Positions 1 through 11,590 of a stretch of DNA of 64,000 bases are shown in pieces (position 1 is the first letter of the stretch; every line of letters starts with the position of its first letter). Under the pieces are notes generated by a model. It did not search any database and had not been told where the DNA came from. It was given only the letters and a program-made list of their open reading frames with translations. This stretch comes from Opisthorchis felineus (taxonomy: Eukaryota; Platyhelminthes; Trematoda; Opisthorchiida; Opisthorchiidae). Made by a program: the position numbers and the translations under genes. The DNA lies in NCBI GenBank assembly GCA_004794785.1, contig SJOL01006477.1, positions 424,194 through 488,193 of the forward strand, written 5' to 3'.

Positions 1-1070
1 AAAAACTAACAATCGGTTTTCGTAGGGCAGTGTGAAGAATGGCACGTATTGGCTAAATAATGTACCGACTCATTGTTCTACCGATGGTGTTAGGTCATTC
101 TGTTGGTTAGCCTGCTACAATTCAAGAAGACTTCAGGTTTAGACTATTTTATTCCGAATTGGGACGTGCACACTCTGGACCCCTAACAAATTCGATGACA
201 CTCCTGATTGCGTCATTTCAGGGACCGCGTGTGTTTTTATGAGCAAATACATGAATTGCTCACTCCCATTTTAAGCAGTTTGAAATCACTGCGGTTGTGT
301 TCAACAACTAAACCGAGACAATGCCCAATACATTTTGGCAGTTGTATTCACCTCATTTGTTAGGAAAATCGGGAAGAATATTTGTGTTCTCCCGCTGATG
401 TTTTGTATTGTCATTGGGTTAAATGGAATCTGACGCACATAGTTCGGCTATTGTAATTTTGTTCCTCTAGTGGTTTCAACCATTAGATGTGCAGACACTC
501 AAACGTATAGCATCGTTTTTTTAATTTAACCAGCCATCATGCGTTTCTTCGTCGGAAGGCTTTGAAAAGTCATCTGATACTATGCCAGTTAACTCGAGTG
601 AGGATACATTCCTCTGTCGTCCCCGCTTCGAGCGCTTATCTATGCAGTCCATACACAACCTGTCATCATTCCACCTGATCTTAGCATCTTGTGGTATTTT
701 TATGAGAAAGCAATTTTGTGTGATCTCCTGAACTACAACCAGTCAATTCTGGTGGACAACGCAGAAGAATTTTGGATAGTCCCGTATTGAGGAATGCCAC
801 AGTTTTGATAGGAGTTCCATTGAATTTGGAAATGAATGTGGGCGCTGTCTGTAGCTTAGAAATTCCACGGTAAAACTCAATCGCAGTGTCTATACACTAT
901 TTACTTGAGCTGGTAGGGAGATCATCTTGCAAGGACTTAGCAGTTGTTTAAATCGTTTGGAGTTTTGGAAAGGTTCCGATGGGATTTCCTAACGCAAATG
1001 AAACCAACCCTGTAATCCATGTTCTCTCCCAGGCTTCCAGGGGCTAGAGAAAGTGTTCGGATGATATGCC
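1..1070. repeat. Block a, unit A copy (large direct duplication)
   Basis: This segment matches 13617-14670 almost base for base over long stretches; the first 75 bases are identical to 13617-13691. I estimate close to 90% identity by eye, with small indels such as about 23 bases at 138-160 missing from the second copy. The match fades at about 1070. It resumes with about 60 bases at 1985-2050 against 14797-14860, so the intervening stretch was lost in unit B or gained in A. A much weaker third copy of the inner part (424-760) lies at 31255-31600. No frame stays open across the copies, so I read it as non-coding duplicated DNA. The left edge of the window cuts the repeat. Confidence 0.9.
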
Positions 1071-1099
1071 GGACCGGGAAATATATTCTACCAGATGAA

Positions 1100-1790
1100 A
1101 CACCCTAAAGAATTACTTTTGCTCCTGGCGATTAGTCTAACGTATTATCCAGAACAAAACAGAGAATAGTAACCGAAACGGTTTAACCCAGAAACATTTC
1201 CTAACGCCCTCTATCTCAAGTGCGACTTAATAAGTGGCATGATATGCGGAAATCTTTGTGCGGCGGTATGGACCACTTTCGAAAAGAATAAACATGGTTG
1301 TTGATTCCCAAATGCAAACATTCTGCGCCTACAATGTGTCAACAAGTTCAGTGATTGTTTATGAAGACAACTTGGCACCCGGTGTCACTTACGTGAGTCC
1401 TGCATCTGTCTATGGAAACTAGAGAGCACTGCCCAAAGTGAGTCATCCTGCGATATAGAGATAAAATCCAGGGTTTTATTTTAGCTCACCTAGTTGACAC
1501 GGTGTACCTCGTCAACCGGAATATTGCATTTCGGATTCTGTGCCGGGTGATGTAAAACTCGCCCAATGCAGTCAGTCTACGCAATCCTGTGATTGCCAAA
1601 TTTACTACCGGCTTCTCGAGTTCAAACTCTGTGTAAAAGAGATTTATCGAGTTACTGTAGTACAGCTCACCCAGTGCAAGTCCCCCGACTGACGGTAGCA
1701 CATACCATTTCACATGACCCACATCCCAGACAATGAACTGTGTTCTGGGTGGCTTTTCCCCTAACGAACATACAAAATCACCTGGCTACA
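1100..1790. repeat. Block b, unit A copy
   Basis: This stretch aligns with 32830-33430. The clearest part is 1430-1790 against 33075-33425, where phrases such as 'tcatcctg', 'ttttattttagctcacc', 'ttgcatttcgga' and 'gacggtagcac' recur in the same order with many substitutions. Unit B lacks it: the B sequence passes from block a to the equivalent of position 1990 in about 130 bases. A 78-codon minus-strand frame (1486-1722) lies inside, but it is not kept in the 33 kb copy, so I do not call a gene. Confidence 0.75.
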
Positions 1791-2415
1791 CGTCTGCTTC
1801 ACATAAATTGGACCACTTTCATCATATTTGTTCTCACAAATAAAACGTAACTGCCAGAATATCAATGAGTAAAATGATAGAAGACGATAAAGTTAAATTA
1901 AAATTCTCCCAAGAGAGAGGACATTGCCGTTTCTGCGTAATTTTTAAATTTCAAGTTAATTAATTTGCTGCAAGCAGAGGTCCTCTGTCGATCAAGCAAT
2001 AAACCATGAGGTCCAGAAAGAACTTTTTTGGAGAACGCGCTTTATATCCCGAGGATTCATTTCTTTGTCAGAGTTGGCGAAAGGCAAATGAAGTGTCTAC
2101 AATAAACCAACTTGGTTTCAGCTGGAAACACTAATGAATCCTGGGAGGAGCTTGAAACAACTGGAACATGGTGAAGCATACATTCAGATTAAGGGCAGTA
2201 TGGGTGTAGATACTCCCGGGACTCGGTTAAATCTCTAGTTGATATCATATTAGTTTGCAAACGAGTGTATTCCGTGAATTGCATGCGTTTTCGGCTCAAG
2301 TGGGAGATGGATTTTGATGACAACTCAGGACTGCGCTTTCCAAATGATTCGCAAGAAAGACCCAAACGGCTGTGAATGTTTAAATATTTTTCAACGGCCT
2401 AGCGAGTGAAATCAT

Positions 2416-2619
2416 GTGTTGGTAAAATATACTACTAATAATAATAATCATTCTGCTGCAACACATCTTCAGTGCCTATCTGCCGTGCCATTCGAAGGAA
2501 GCACGAGAGCTGAGATAGTGCCAGCCAGCCCAAGTCTAGACAAGAGCATTCGGGATGCCATGTTTGGACTGTTACGAAAACAAGAAAACCACATCCACGA
2601 AATCAAGGAGGACTGGTGA
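2416..2619 (+). other. Open frame with exon-like features in block c (unrecognised)
   Basis: This is a 67-codon frame. From about codon 20 its composition looks coding-like, ending in a charged, probably helical stretch (SIRDAMFGLLRKQENHIHEI). A plausible splice acceptor (pyrimidine-rich stretch ending CAG at 2470-2472) precedes it in phase. A GT at 2616-2617 could be a donor just before the stop. The near-identical copy at 10153-10317 keeps the frame except that Trp becomes a stop. The diverged unit B copy at about 16.6 kb does not keep the frame. I recognise no domain. It may be a fossil exon, or chance openness in a young repeat. Confidence 0.3.
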
Positions 2620-2686
2620 TTATGAAATTCTGTCGCTCACTTGAATGGCAATGTCGTATTGTCTACACCGCGTGATTCATCTTGAA
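2452..2686. repeat. Block c core, probable source copy of a 235-bp near-identical pair
   Basis: These 235 bases recur at 10153-10387 at a constant offset of 7701 with one difference that I can find (G at 2615, A at 10316). Here the similarity to unit B continues smoothly to the right: 2590-2830 aligns with 16620-16850, including 'ggcaatgtcgtattgtct', 'gtatccactta' and 'ccaggacg'. That makes this the copy in its original setting, and the one at 10.15 kb the derived one. The pair is far more similar than the 60-70% between units, so it arose recently or reflects an assembly artefact. Confidence 0.85.
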
Positions 2687-3130
2687 GGTGCTTTGTGTTA
2701 TTGACGCATACAGTGTATCCACTTACATTGACTCGGACTTACACTGGAAGAAAAGCTAACTGGAGCCAGGACGGTTGAGTAAGCCATAGAACTTCATTTC
2801 GTGAATTTCAACAACGGAATACGCAGCGGAGATTTTAGGAATATACATAGGTAACCGAATAGAGCATGTAGTCTAATTTGGAAAATCCAGGAAGACCGGT
2901 TAATCGTTATTTGGGACAACTTGTAACGCAGGAACAAATCACGGGCATTTAAGCGACCATAAACCGATTAACATTACGATTATAGTCTTAAATATGTGAA
3001 GTGTTCGAATACTGTTTCTCAGTAGACTGTTGAGTTTTACTTGAGTACGTGAGTTTTGTTGAGTTCCCCAGAAACGGAACTTTGTCGACGTGAGAAAATA
3101 TATCCAGACGAACACGCTGTGAAGATCTGA
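2687..3130. other. Right part of block c and junction to block d, no gene seen
   Basis: The first 140 bases (to about 2830) match 16720-16850 in unit B with many substitutions. The remaining 300 bases have no counterpart I can follow: unit B carries about 2.4 kb of unrelated sequence here. Stops occur in all frames and I see no promoter or RNA gene. Confidence 0.5.
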
Positions 3131-6100
3131 GAGCCTATTGTTCTCTTTGCACCGCTTTTTTCTGATCTCACCGTCGATCGAATCCCATAACCTACGGATC
3201 TAACTAGTATTTTTCCCATGTCAGTGCTCAGAACGATACCACAGGTTAAATTCATAACAAGATGATAGGCCTTCGAAAACTGTCCATCTTGTACATGCAT
3301 AAACCAGTTTTATACTTATACCACGCAGTGTTTCTTTACTTCCTAGTGGGTAGCAATCATGCTGAGAAGCTGAGCCGGCATGGGTTTCTTTGTGTGCATT
3401 GTTTCATATTTCTACCTTTTCCCTCCTATACTGTGATAGGAGTGGTTTGGTATGATACGACCCTACTTCAGGGGAAACACGGAGCAGGAAATATTACTTC
3501 CCAAGTAGAATTTTGCCGCTCAGTGAAAGGTGGCTTGTAAGCCTTATTTGCGCTTACTATACTAGCTACTAAAGCCAAGTTTTGTCTGTTTATTTTTGCT
3601 TAGTGACTTTTTGGACTGTCTGCACGAAGTGATGAAATATTCATACGGACAGTGGGTATTCTTCAGCTGATCAAGACTTTGTCTTGCCCACGATGACCAC
3701 GAGATGGGTACGTCAGAAATCTCAGCAACCAACTTTTTACATGTTCCATAAAATAAGCCAGCGATGTCAGTATGTCAAGCTTACAGGTTGGTGGTATAAT
3801 ACGGATAACTACCATCTTTCTGGAAGCGTACGGAACAGTCTTTTCTAGTACCTGTAGATCTCCCATGTGCCACGTGCCATGTCACATGTCGTATCTGTTC
3901 ATTTTTGAGGTGTGTTTATTTGAGTAACTTTTTGGGATCGTGGCACAAAACGGCGAATTACTGTCCACTTTCTCAACGCTTTCTCTTGTCCTTAAGACTG
4001 GTATAAATGAATGCGCCAGCACGATAAAATGCATCATACAAAACAATAGAGTTTGTGTTAAGTATATACAAAAACAGTGCAATCTGTCGGCTTGAAAACA
4101 AAACAGACACGGTTAGTAAGATACCGATTACCGCCATTTAGGCTACCTACAACCCCAAATGAGAAACTGTTCACATTTTCCATAACACAGTGCATTAGAC
4201 AACAACGGCAGCAACAGTGCTGCATATCTGTAGTTAACAGTAAGCCTTTTAGGATCACGTAAAATGGATTTTTCGATAACGCGTAAATATTCATTGCACC
4301 GGAATGTTTTAACGAATGTTTGTATACAGGGTTTTTACGAAGTTCTCCTCGGGTAAGAAATTTGTTTATCCACCGAAGCTAGAAGCAAGTCACTGCTTTT
4401 ATAATCGGCATTTTTAAAAAATAATTCCAACTTACCATAGACTAGGATATCACGGCTTTGAGTGGCTGATTCTACAAAAGTTCTGCTGTAAGTTTAATGC
4501 CATAGTCCGGAGTATAACTCAGACAATGAGTTAGCAACTCAGCCTACAAGTTAAACTAACTGCTTTATTAAAACCAAACGAACATCCGCATCTAGCTAAA
4601 TGAGATCTGGGCCAAAACGCAACGTTGAGAGCAAGCTTTCATAACTCGTTGTTTGATCTTCATGCTTGACCTTAATCAAAAACGAAGTAATCCTATTCCA
4701 ATTAATCAGCTTTCAATAGCGCCTGTGCATAGTGACCCAAACGGGGAGTTCTAAAACACTGTACCCGACATTGTATTTCTCAGTCGAGCACTGACCAAAT
4801 CACACACGGAGCACACTGTTCCACCACACTTGTACTGTTTAGTCTAAATTACCTGAATCACATACATATGTTTATTTGAAGTGTCTTAACAACAACTCAC
4901 TTCACAAAGCAATGCGCAGTCATCCTAAAGCAGTAAACTTTGGATAGAAATTGAGATTCTTTCTTATTGCCCACGAATAATTTTTAAACGTTTGTCTGGC
5001 TAATTGCATGTGTGCTATTTAACTTGTTGTTATCGAGATTGATTCAGCCTGATCCACTGGCCATTTGCAAGTTGGTTTGGTGGCATTTAAATTTTTTTTT
5101 CCCGAAAAATTGCCACTAAATAGGGCTGTGCCTACGGAGCTTGCGTTCGAGTTTTAAGTAGGTAATCCTCAAATTCTAATACAGGATCAACTTGGACGCA
5201 TGCGGTAGAAAGTGTTCGCCAATAGCGAAACTGACGTCACGAGCCGAATCAAACATGAACAAATGATTTTCATGGACTAATTGGCATGCGATATTTTGCA
5301 TGTTCACCGTTTGCCTGTACCAACCCGCTTCACGTCATGTATTAAGCAAGTGTGAGTAGCCTGGTTCGAGTACGTTAAAAGGCAGCAAATGGCTACAGTA
5401 ACTAACAATAAGTGGATTAATTAAGGTAGCCTACCAAATGAACATGGATGAATCCCAAAAAGAGTAACTACGGTTTCGGTAGTTGCCAGTTCAAATCTGG
5501 TACAAACCAGCGTATAACACTGATTTTTGTTCTGAGCAAGTGCAAAACAGTTTGAACCATTCATTCGAATCTCCTTGTGAAAATCGTATTTATTATGTTT
5601 CAAGCGCAACAACCGCTTTAAAAAACCCATTTTTAGCATAGTTAGGGGCAAAACACGCCAATTCAGACAAATTGCGGTGCATATTGTTGTCAAAAGTTAT
5701 TTTTATTAAACTGATCACTTCAGAAGTCAACCACAGATACGTGGGAACAGCAGGTTTGGACAAGACGACAGCCAGTCGCTCGGTAGTGATACTTAGGCTG
5801 TCCAGATTCTAGACAGAAATACTGTCTGCCTGAGCCTGAAGCCCAGACGTATTTAACAAGATCATGTAATGAGTGTGAATTCATTTTCAAAATATTATCA
5901 CTTATATGTTATTTCTACCGTTTTGTAACTAATCCACGTCATGGTGAGTTTGAAACAAAAATTGACAGAGTAGCACTGTGCACTAAAATTTTAACATTTT
6001 GTTGGACCATGTAAAAATTTACGCTAATAATTTTTTGAGAAAGTAAAATTTCAGCTGTACTGACAAAATCTGGTTGCACAGGACAGCGAAATCCTTCCCC

Positions 6101-6241
6101 AAATTCTGTCATTTGATTGCTTGTTCACGAATATCGTATAGAAATTAGTGTACCATCATTATCAATAATCCCATCCACTGCCAGGAATGAAATAATATAC
6201 TTACATAAAAAATTGTGCACACCGAAGAAACTGACGTCCAG

Positions 6242-6289
<48 letters not shown>

Positions 6290-6790
6290 TTGCATTGGAC
6301 ATGAAAGTAGAAGTTAGGCCACAGAGAGAACACCAAACACGCCAAAAACCAATCTGTTGTCTCAGATTGTTGTTTTCCGGAGGTCATATCGGGACGCATG
6401 GCTGTAGCTGTACCGAAATATGGAGCCAGTGTTTGATCGAAAGTGTACATACTTAAGCCAGATCCAGTTTGAGATGTTCGCTCCAGAGAGCTACCCTATT
6501 CTTACCGTTGAGAAAAAAAACACCTACTGATTCGTCAAGACCAGAAAGTTTGGTGGGTTGGTCATTGGTGAATCTGAAACGTCATGCGAAATCATTCAAT
6601 CACGTTCGAAGCGAGGGACACACTGATACGAACAAACGTGACCGGCTAAGGATGAGAAAACTCCACGAATCGCGAAACTGTGAACAGCAGTTGAAAATTT
6701 TAATATTTCTGACGGTGGCATGATATCAGTTTGACTGTCAAGTGCATGTGCATTCTACGGAATTGATTCGCACTACTTTTGGATTAGAAG
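3130..6790. repeat. Block d, unit A copy (about 3.7 kb)
   Basis: This aligns in order with 19200-22160 and then, after an interruption, with 27190-27400. Anchors: 3220-3240 (gtcagtgctcagaacgatac) against 19290; 3590-3620 (tttttgctnngtgactttt) against 19670; 5120-5190 against 20470-20540; 5260-5345 against 20570-20655; 5760-5830 against 21010-21080; 5990-6090 against 21230-21340; 6540-6600 against 22090-22150; 6630-6780 against 27210-27370. Identity is roughly 60-65% by eye with many indels. The short frames inside, the largest 101 codons on the minus strand at 6145-6450, are not conserved. Confidence 0.8.
6242..6288. repeat. TA dinucleotide microsatellite
   Basis: About 47 bases of nearly pure alternating T and A, with a single 'tac' interruption near the left end. 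Unit B has no such tract at the equivalent place (about 21.6-21.9 kb), so it expanded after the duplication. It also explains the repetitive Tyr-Ile runs in the open frames that cross it. Confidence 0.95.
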
Positions 6791-7950
6791 GTTAGCTTCT
6801 AGGTGAAGGGGGTGCATGAAGACTTTGTTGCTCCGTCTGTGTAGTCAATGCATTAGATGGGTCTGGTGAAAACACTGAAACAGCAGTGATGATGTACGAT
6901 GGACGGCTTTGGGATGAAGAGTTCGCCAGCGCTAGGACGAGCTAGTCACATGACAAAGTTTACACCGATTAGAACATGAACATAGCCTGTCAAATGACTA
7001 GCTACTTCACTGAGCTAAATCCGGACCGGTGCTCTTCTGGGTGTCCATCACCAAAAGGAATACGCTCTATAACCTAAAAAACCAACATGAATGATCCAAA
7101 ACAGCGAACCCAGTCGGATAACAAATTAAAGCCATTTGGATTGATCCATGGGACCCGACTGACCTATGTTCATTGAAAGTGGCTGACATGGCTCAGCTAC
7201 GCAGCCAGTATGTGCGTCCTCTTGAATTCGTAGCTTCCTCATTTTCTGCTTCAAAAGGCAACCAAAATGACTGAACTCAAGTTAGCCGCCTGGGTGGTCG
7301 TTTTTAACACCTGGTCATACCTCTCCATTTTGCGATGACCACAACTCTGACTGCGCAAGCCACCGTACCCTTAGTACGTGGCTTCTGCCTGGTAAAACGA
7401 TTCGAACTTCAACTGACTCTTGCTTATTTAGCTATTTAGTTGTTTAACCGAAGCAACTGTATATGACTAGCAATCGTAGCTTGGGAAAGTCAAATTCAAT
7501 GCCACTTTATATAGTGCAATCTTGTGGCCAATTTAGATGGGCTTTTTTTCTTAGTCTTTATTTCTGAAACCACAGTGTATGGCAGGACCTGAGTGAAGTT
7601 ACGCCAGATGGAGAAACTCTATCAGGCAAGTAAGGATGCAAGCCTGCTAAGGTGGCACGATCCTTGGATGCTTTCTCCTAATTGGTAGTGAGAAGTTCTT
7701 TTTGTAAATACGATAAGCTGACAGATCAGGCAATTTGAACACCACTTTCGAATATACTTGCTCTTACTTGAACTCATCTGCAACCAATTCCCAGCTTCCT
7801 CTCTGTAGAGTAAGGAATAGACGTAAATATCACAATAAAAGACATTATTCTGTAGTAAAATGCATATTTTGGGGAATTTGCTTATCACTTCTACTTTACA
7901 GAGGCAACCACGTGCTGGCAGTCCCGTTCGATAGATGTTTTCTCTCTAGT
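6790..7950. other. Interval between blocks d and e in unit A, no gene seen
   Basis: About 1.2 kb with stops in all frames, apart from an 88-codon minus-strand frame at 7622-7888 and a 73-codon plus-strand frame at 7735-7956. These overlap each other and have no recognisable domain. The equivalent stretch of unit B (27400-27710) is shorter and only faintly similar. I see nothing else in it. Confidence 0.5.
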
Positions 7951-8590
7951 AGCTGAGGCATAGAACTGACTGTCCGAGCTAAAGTTCTTTTCAACATTGG
8001 GCCACTTTCCTTCATGGGATAACCTTAAGTTAGCCATTTTTCTTAGGATTACGTGTCGCAAAACGAACTGTTCTGTACGTTGGCCAACCTGAGGAGTCCT
8101 ACGAATTTAAGAAAAAAGTCATGAATTTCACCTCGACAATTAAACACGAACTCATAGAACCGGTTTGGTCACGCAACACAACTGCTTTGAACTGAGAAGT
8201 ACACTTTTTTGTTGGTAATAAATCGAACGTTTGGGAGTCCAGCGATAAGAAAACCTGAGCCATTAGTGCTGAGAAATGGACAACTTTGAAGAAAATCTGT
8301 TTTACAGTTGGGTTTAAGTAACCGAAGTATTTCAACGGATAACAGCGATACAATGTAGGCGTGCATTTTTCGTTGAATAGTTGTGCCTGAAGGGCTTCTG
8401 GCCTTTCCCTGCAGCAGTAATCGAAAGACATTTGTTATAATTTTATAAGTTCAATTAGATCGTCTCTGCTCCTGCCCCATAATTTGGGTCTCAGACGATT
8501 AGTACTCGATATAGTCAGACAGCATTCAGCATTACTAGTTGTATCGCTCATAATCAGACTTCAAGTGTTATAATTTGCCTTTGTCTGAAT
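7950..8590. repeat. Block e, unit A copy
   Basis: This matches 27710-28370. The best part is 8150-8440 against 27900-28190, beginning 'agaaccggtttggtca' in both and including 'cattgtaggtgtgca' type text and 'cccttccctgc'. The right end shares 'gctaaacatacttttctgcga' (about 8600 and 28340). Identity is about 65-70% by eye. A 110-codon minus-strand frame at 8099-8431 is broken in the other copy, and both copies share an in-frame stop within the best-matching stretch, so the conservation is DNA homology and not a protein. Confidence 0.8.
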
Positions 8591-8629
8591 ATATCTGCTA
8601 AACATACTTTTCTGCGAGTAACCTAACAC

Positions 8630-9090
8630 CAGATCTGATTCACGCGACTACCATTCAAATGTATGCTGAATGTATGCTGAAAAGCCTAGAAGCATGATGT
8701 AGCTGTTATATGCTTATTGGGAGTCATCAGGGGTGTACATCTCGCGGAAATCCAAACAGCCTCCAGGTTACTAGTTTGAACATTTAACCGTTCGGCTGGA
8801 AGCGGCTGATCGGCGGTGTGAATAACTCGCACTTAGACAGGATGTGACGCCACTCACCCCAGAGTCAGGAAATCCATATCAAGTAGTCAAATGTTGACTA
8901 ACTGGCTCCTCGGGGGCAACCTCTCACTTGTAAGTTCCACGCATCATCTTCCTCTGATTTTCTTAGAGACTGGCAGGAGTGTCAGGAAATTTGGGAAATG
9001 TCAGTTAAGATGTGATAGGGTCCTGTTTGTCGATTATTACTTTCGGCATTTGTCTGCGCAGTGGTACTTATAATCCTGCCGTGGGTATTA
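8630..9090 (-). mobile_element. Dispersed repeat with tRNA-like core (SINE-like), copy 1
   Basis: On the minus strand this reads through a tRNA-like module (8761-8813): an A-box-like 'agccgaacggtta', then 'caaactagtaacctggaggc'. The same order of motifs occurs at 31630, 43735 and 61150, and faintly at 59240. Upstream on the element (8820-8935) comes 'gtctaagtgcgagtta' and 'gactacttgatatggat'; downstream comes a stretch related to the 'ttttcagca' and 'gattgg' text of the other copies. Similarity to the 43.7 kb copy extends to about 9090. Unit B lacks it at the equivalent place (about 28.4 kb), so it inserted after duplication or was lost there. The B box is largely eroded here. Inference: an ancient non-autonomous retroposon. 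Confidence 0.7.
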
Positions 9091-10152
9091 TTTCAGCAGA
9101 AAAGAAGCACTCGAACGATGGCTATTTCTTATACAGATTATGAAATACAGCAGGTGCTGAGAATAGCATTGAATATCTTCAATCTTAAGGTGTTAACCGC
9201 ACACCCTAAGTACATATTTAGCTATTTTAATTGCGGCGCCTCGGGTCGTCCTCTTACGTATAGTATAGCCGAATTATCGAAAGTGACGAAACAAGCCGAA
9301 AATATGGCACAAAGAAGATACAAGGCATGTGATTAATGGAATAAAACGTCATTCATCAGACTTCGTTTGGACTAGATTCGACCTTTGAAACACGTGTGTG
9401 GTTGATTTTGAAGGAGAATTTAGTTAATTTATCTGAGAACAACTGCTTAATCGATGGTAAGAACGATAGTTCATATGCGAAATTAACATTTTATGTTTCA
9501 CTTGCATGAAATTGTGCATTTTACTGGAGTTGCCAAATCAAATTTCTTCATTTTATGAATAGAATAACGCACAGCAAAGCTCCAACAACACACAGTTTGC
9601 ATTTGTGACGATGAGCCCATAATTATGTTAAGTTTGTTCATTCTGTTAGCAACCGGCCAGGTTATAAATCATAACCAGCTCACCACACAACCGGACCAAC
9701 AAAGGGGATGCCCGGTTTGCGACGCTAGAAGCTGAAAACAGATCGCTGGGTATATGAGTTACATATTTGTGCCAAATTCCAGCTGCCTTTCTATAATAGG
9801 TTCCGATGGTCATGAAATCTGATGGGCATTGCACAACAGGTTATCCAACTGGAAGGGCAGTCATTTAAGTATATCCAACGGCTGTAAAGTCACGGTGGTA
9901 ACAGATATCAGGTAACCAAGTGTATTTCAGGCATTCCAAACAACCTCCTGGAGCCCGTGACCATGTGAAACTACCCCCGTTCACTGTTTTGCCGATTATA
10001 GGACTTCCACGGACAAATGGCTGTGTAACACTGCGAACACGTATACAGGAATTATATGCACTCCGACATGTTTGTTATTTGTGCTGTAATCTTTGCAGTC
10101 AACAATATGCGCTTGAGGAACTTGAGTTATTGCAGTGAATGTAGTGCTCTTN
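9090..10152. other. Unassigned interval, no gene recognised
   Basis: It contains a 91-codon plus-strand frame (9061-9336) preceded by a fair splice-acceptor-like sequence (ttatttcag ending at about 9096), a 62-codon minus-strand frame (9646-9834) and a 72-codon plus-strand frame (9920-10138). None has a domain I recognise, and I found no copy of them in unit B. The stretch ends at the single ambiguous base of the window. Confidence 0.4.
10152..10152. other. Ambiguous base (N) at the edge of the 235-bp duplicate
   Basis: This is the only non-ACGT base I noticed in the window. It sits one base before the start of the near-identical duplicate of 2452-2686. That position suggests a heterozygous site, a polishing failure, or a contig join made through the repeat. 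Confidence 0.95.
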
Positions 10153-10387
10153 TCTGCTGCAACACATCTTCAGTGCCTATCTGCCGTGCCATTCGAAGGA
10201 AGCACGAGAGCTGAGATAGTGCCAGCCAGCCCAAGTCTAGACAAGAGCATTCGGGATGCCATGTTTGGACTGTTACGAAAACAAGAAAACCACATCCACG
10301 AAATCAAGGAGGACTAGTGATTATGAAATTCTGTCGCTCACTTGAATGGCAATGTCGTATTGTCTACACCGCGTGATTCATCTTGAA
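10153..10387. repeat. Derived 235-bp copy of block c core, ending in an A-rich run
   Basis: This copy differs from 2452-2686 at one base (10316, A for G), which turns the last Trp codon of the open frame into a stop. Block c similarity stops exactly at the shared 'cttgaa' and the sequence runs on as nine A, G, AAA. The sequence to the left starts with an N. The 8-base start of the copy (tctgctgc) recurs just past the A-run at about 10412. A copy without its original right flank, an A-rich 3' end and a short flanking repeat fit either retroposition of an RNA from the plus strand or an assembly join. Confidence 0.85.
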
Positions 10388-10394
10388 AAAAAAA

Positions 10395-10850
10395 GAAATA
10401 TGAGAATCGATTCTGCTGCGAGATTCTAATTCACTTTTCCAATTTTTGCCATAAACCCAAGTCGCACTCAATCCATCATATCGGAGAACACAAGAAGGCG
10501 CCGGAATTTCTCAACAGATCATAACAATCCACGAAATCAATAGCGTATTTGTTCTGCCAACCTGCTTCTGAATGACCAGCTTTAAATTATGCAGTTCAAA
10601 GGAACGAGGATGTGAAATTCCCTCGGCAGTTTAAACGTGACCTCTGCTTTCAGCTAAATAGGATGCAGAGCCACTGCCATGGGGCAAGTCAGATACCCTG
10701 CTACAAAGCTATTTTTGTGAATGCGCAAGCACGTCTGGATTAGCATCGGCTTATTGGAGCGAGCCAGATAAACGTGTGGCATCTTTACATTTGGTCATTT
10801 TTGAGTGCAGTAAGATAACTAACTTGTACATCGGAGAGGACGGGCCGTTT
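10395..10850. other. Interval left of block f, no gene seen
   Basis: About 450 bases with stops in all frames. It probably corresponds to the poorly matching 28600-28950 of unit B, but I could not place secure anchors. Nothing else is seen in it. Confidence 0.45.
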
Positions 10851-11590
10851 ATTGCAGCCAGAAACTGATCTCGTCGATCATTGTCCAAAACGTGTATTAA
10901 ACGCCTTAGGGTCGCTGGTCCTGAATTCGAAAGTGCAAATGCAGTCCTTTTCCTCACGGAGCATTATCTTAAGGACAGTGAACACAAAGCGTGGAATACA
11001 GGCAGACTCATTGAAGGGGTGTAAAGGCGTTGCGGATCTAGTTTCGTGTTGGCATGAGCTTGCGCACTGTTTTACGAAAACAATAGACTAACTGGGTAAT
11101 CATTAATGGTTCTGCAGAAATACAGGGTTTGTTTAGCATTGCTGCTTAATAAAATGTTGTCCAGTGTTTTTTTCAAACCCCCAGTCATGTACTCCTAAAA
11201 TAAACTATGTCAGTACTGCCATCATGCTGATGGCTATCATCGCTGAGTTGTCAGATGCTCTAGGTAGACTGTTTCTGCTTTGGACGAGTCAGTAATATCT
11301 GCATGCGACCAAGTCCAAATGAGTCTAGAATGCACGTGCATTTGCTCGCTTGATTCTGCCTAACGTGCAGGGAATCTGCGTTTTAACGCAGCTGTCTTCT
11401 CGCTAGTGCAAACATTCACAGCCGCAGTGGCAACTCCTACATCAAATCAAACGTGAGAATGACTCTACTCAACAAACCCATATTTATCTTCTACAAACGA
11501 GAGTAAATGAGAGAAATCGTTAAGCTTTTGGACCCAATACGCTATCATTTATCTGATCCTAAGTATATCACCCATACTCCACCGATCAAC
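10850..11590. repeat. Block f, unit A copy
   Basis: This aligns with 28960-29700: 10900-11050 against 28985-29125 ('gcgctggtcc' text, 'gaatacaggnn'), 11210-11310 against 29285-29380, and 11370-11590 against 29430-29680, including 'acatcaaatcaaacgtg' against the 'attaaatcaaatgtgg' type text and 'gctatc' followed by 'atntgatc'. Identity is about 60% by eye. A 79-codon frame in this copy (10852-11091) and a 62-codon frame in the other (29431-29619) lie in non-equivalent positions, so neither is supported as coding. Confidence 0.65.

Noticed and set aside
5486..5500. tRNA T-arm-like 'ccagttcaaatctgg'
   Set aside because: The 70 bases on either side do not form acceptor, D or anticodon stems; likely chance.
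8099..8431. 110-codon minus-strand frame as a gene
   Set aside because: The homologous unit B sequence has stops and frame shifts, and the strongest DNA match includes a stop shared by both copies.
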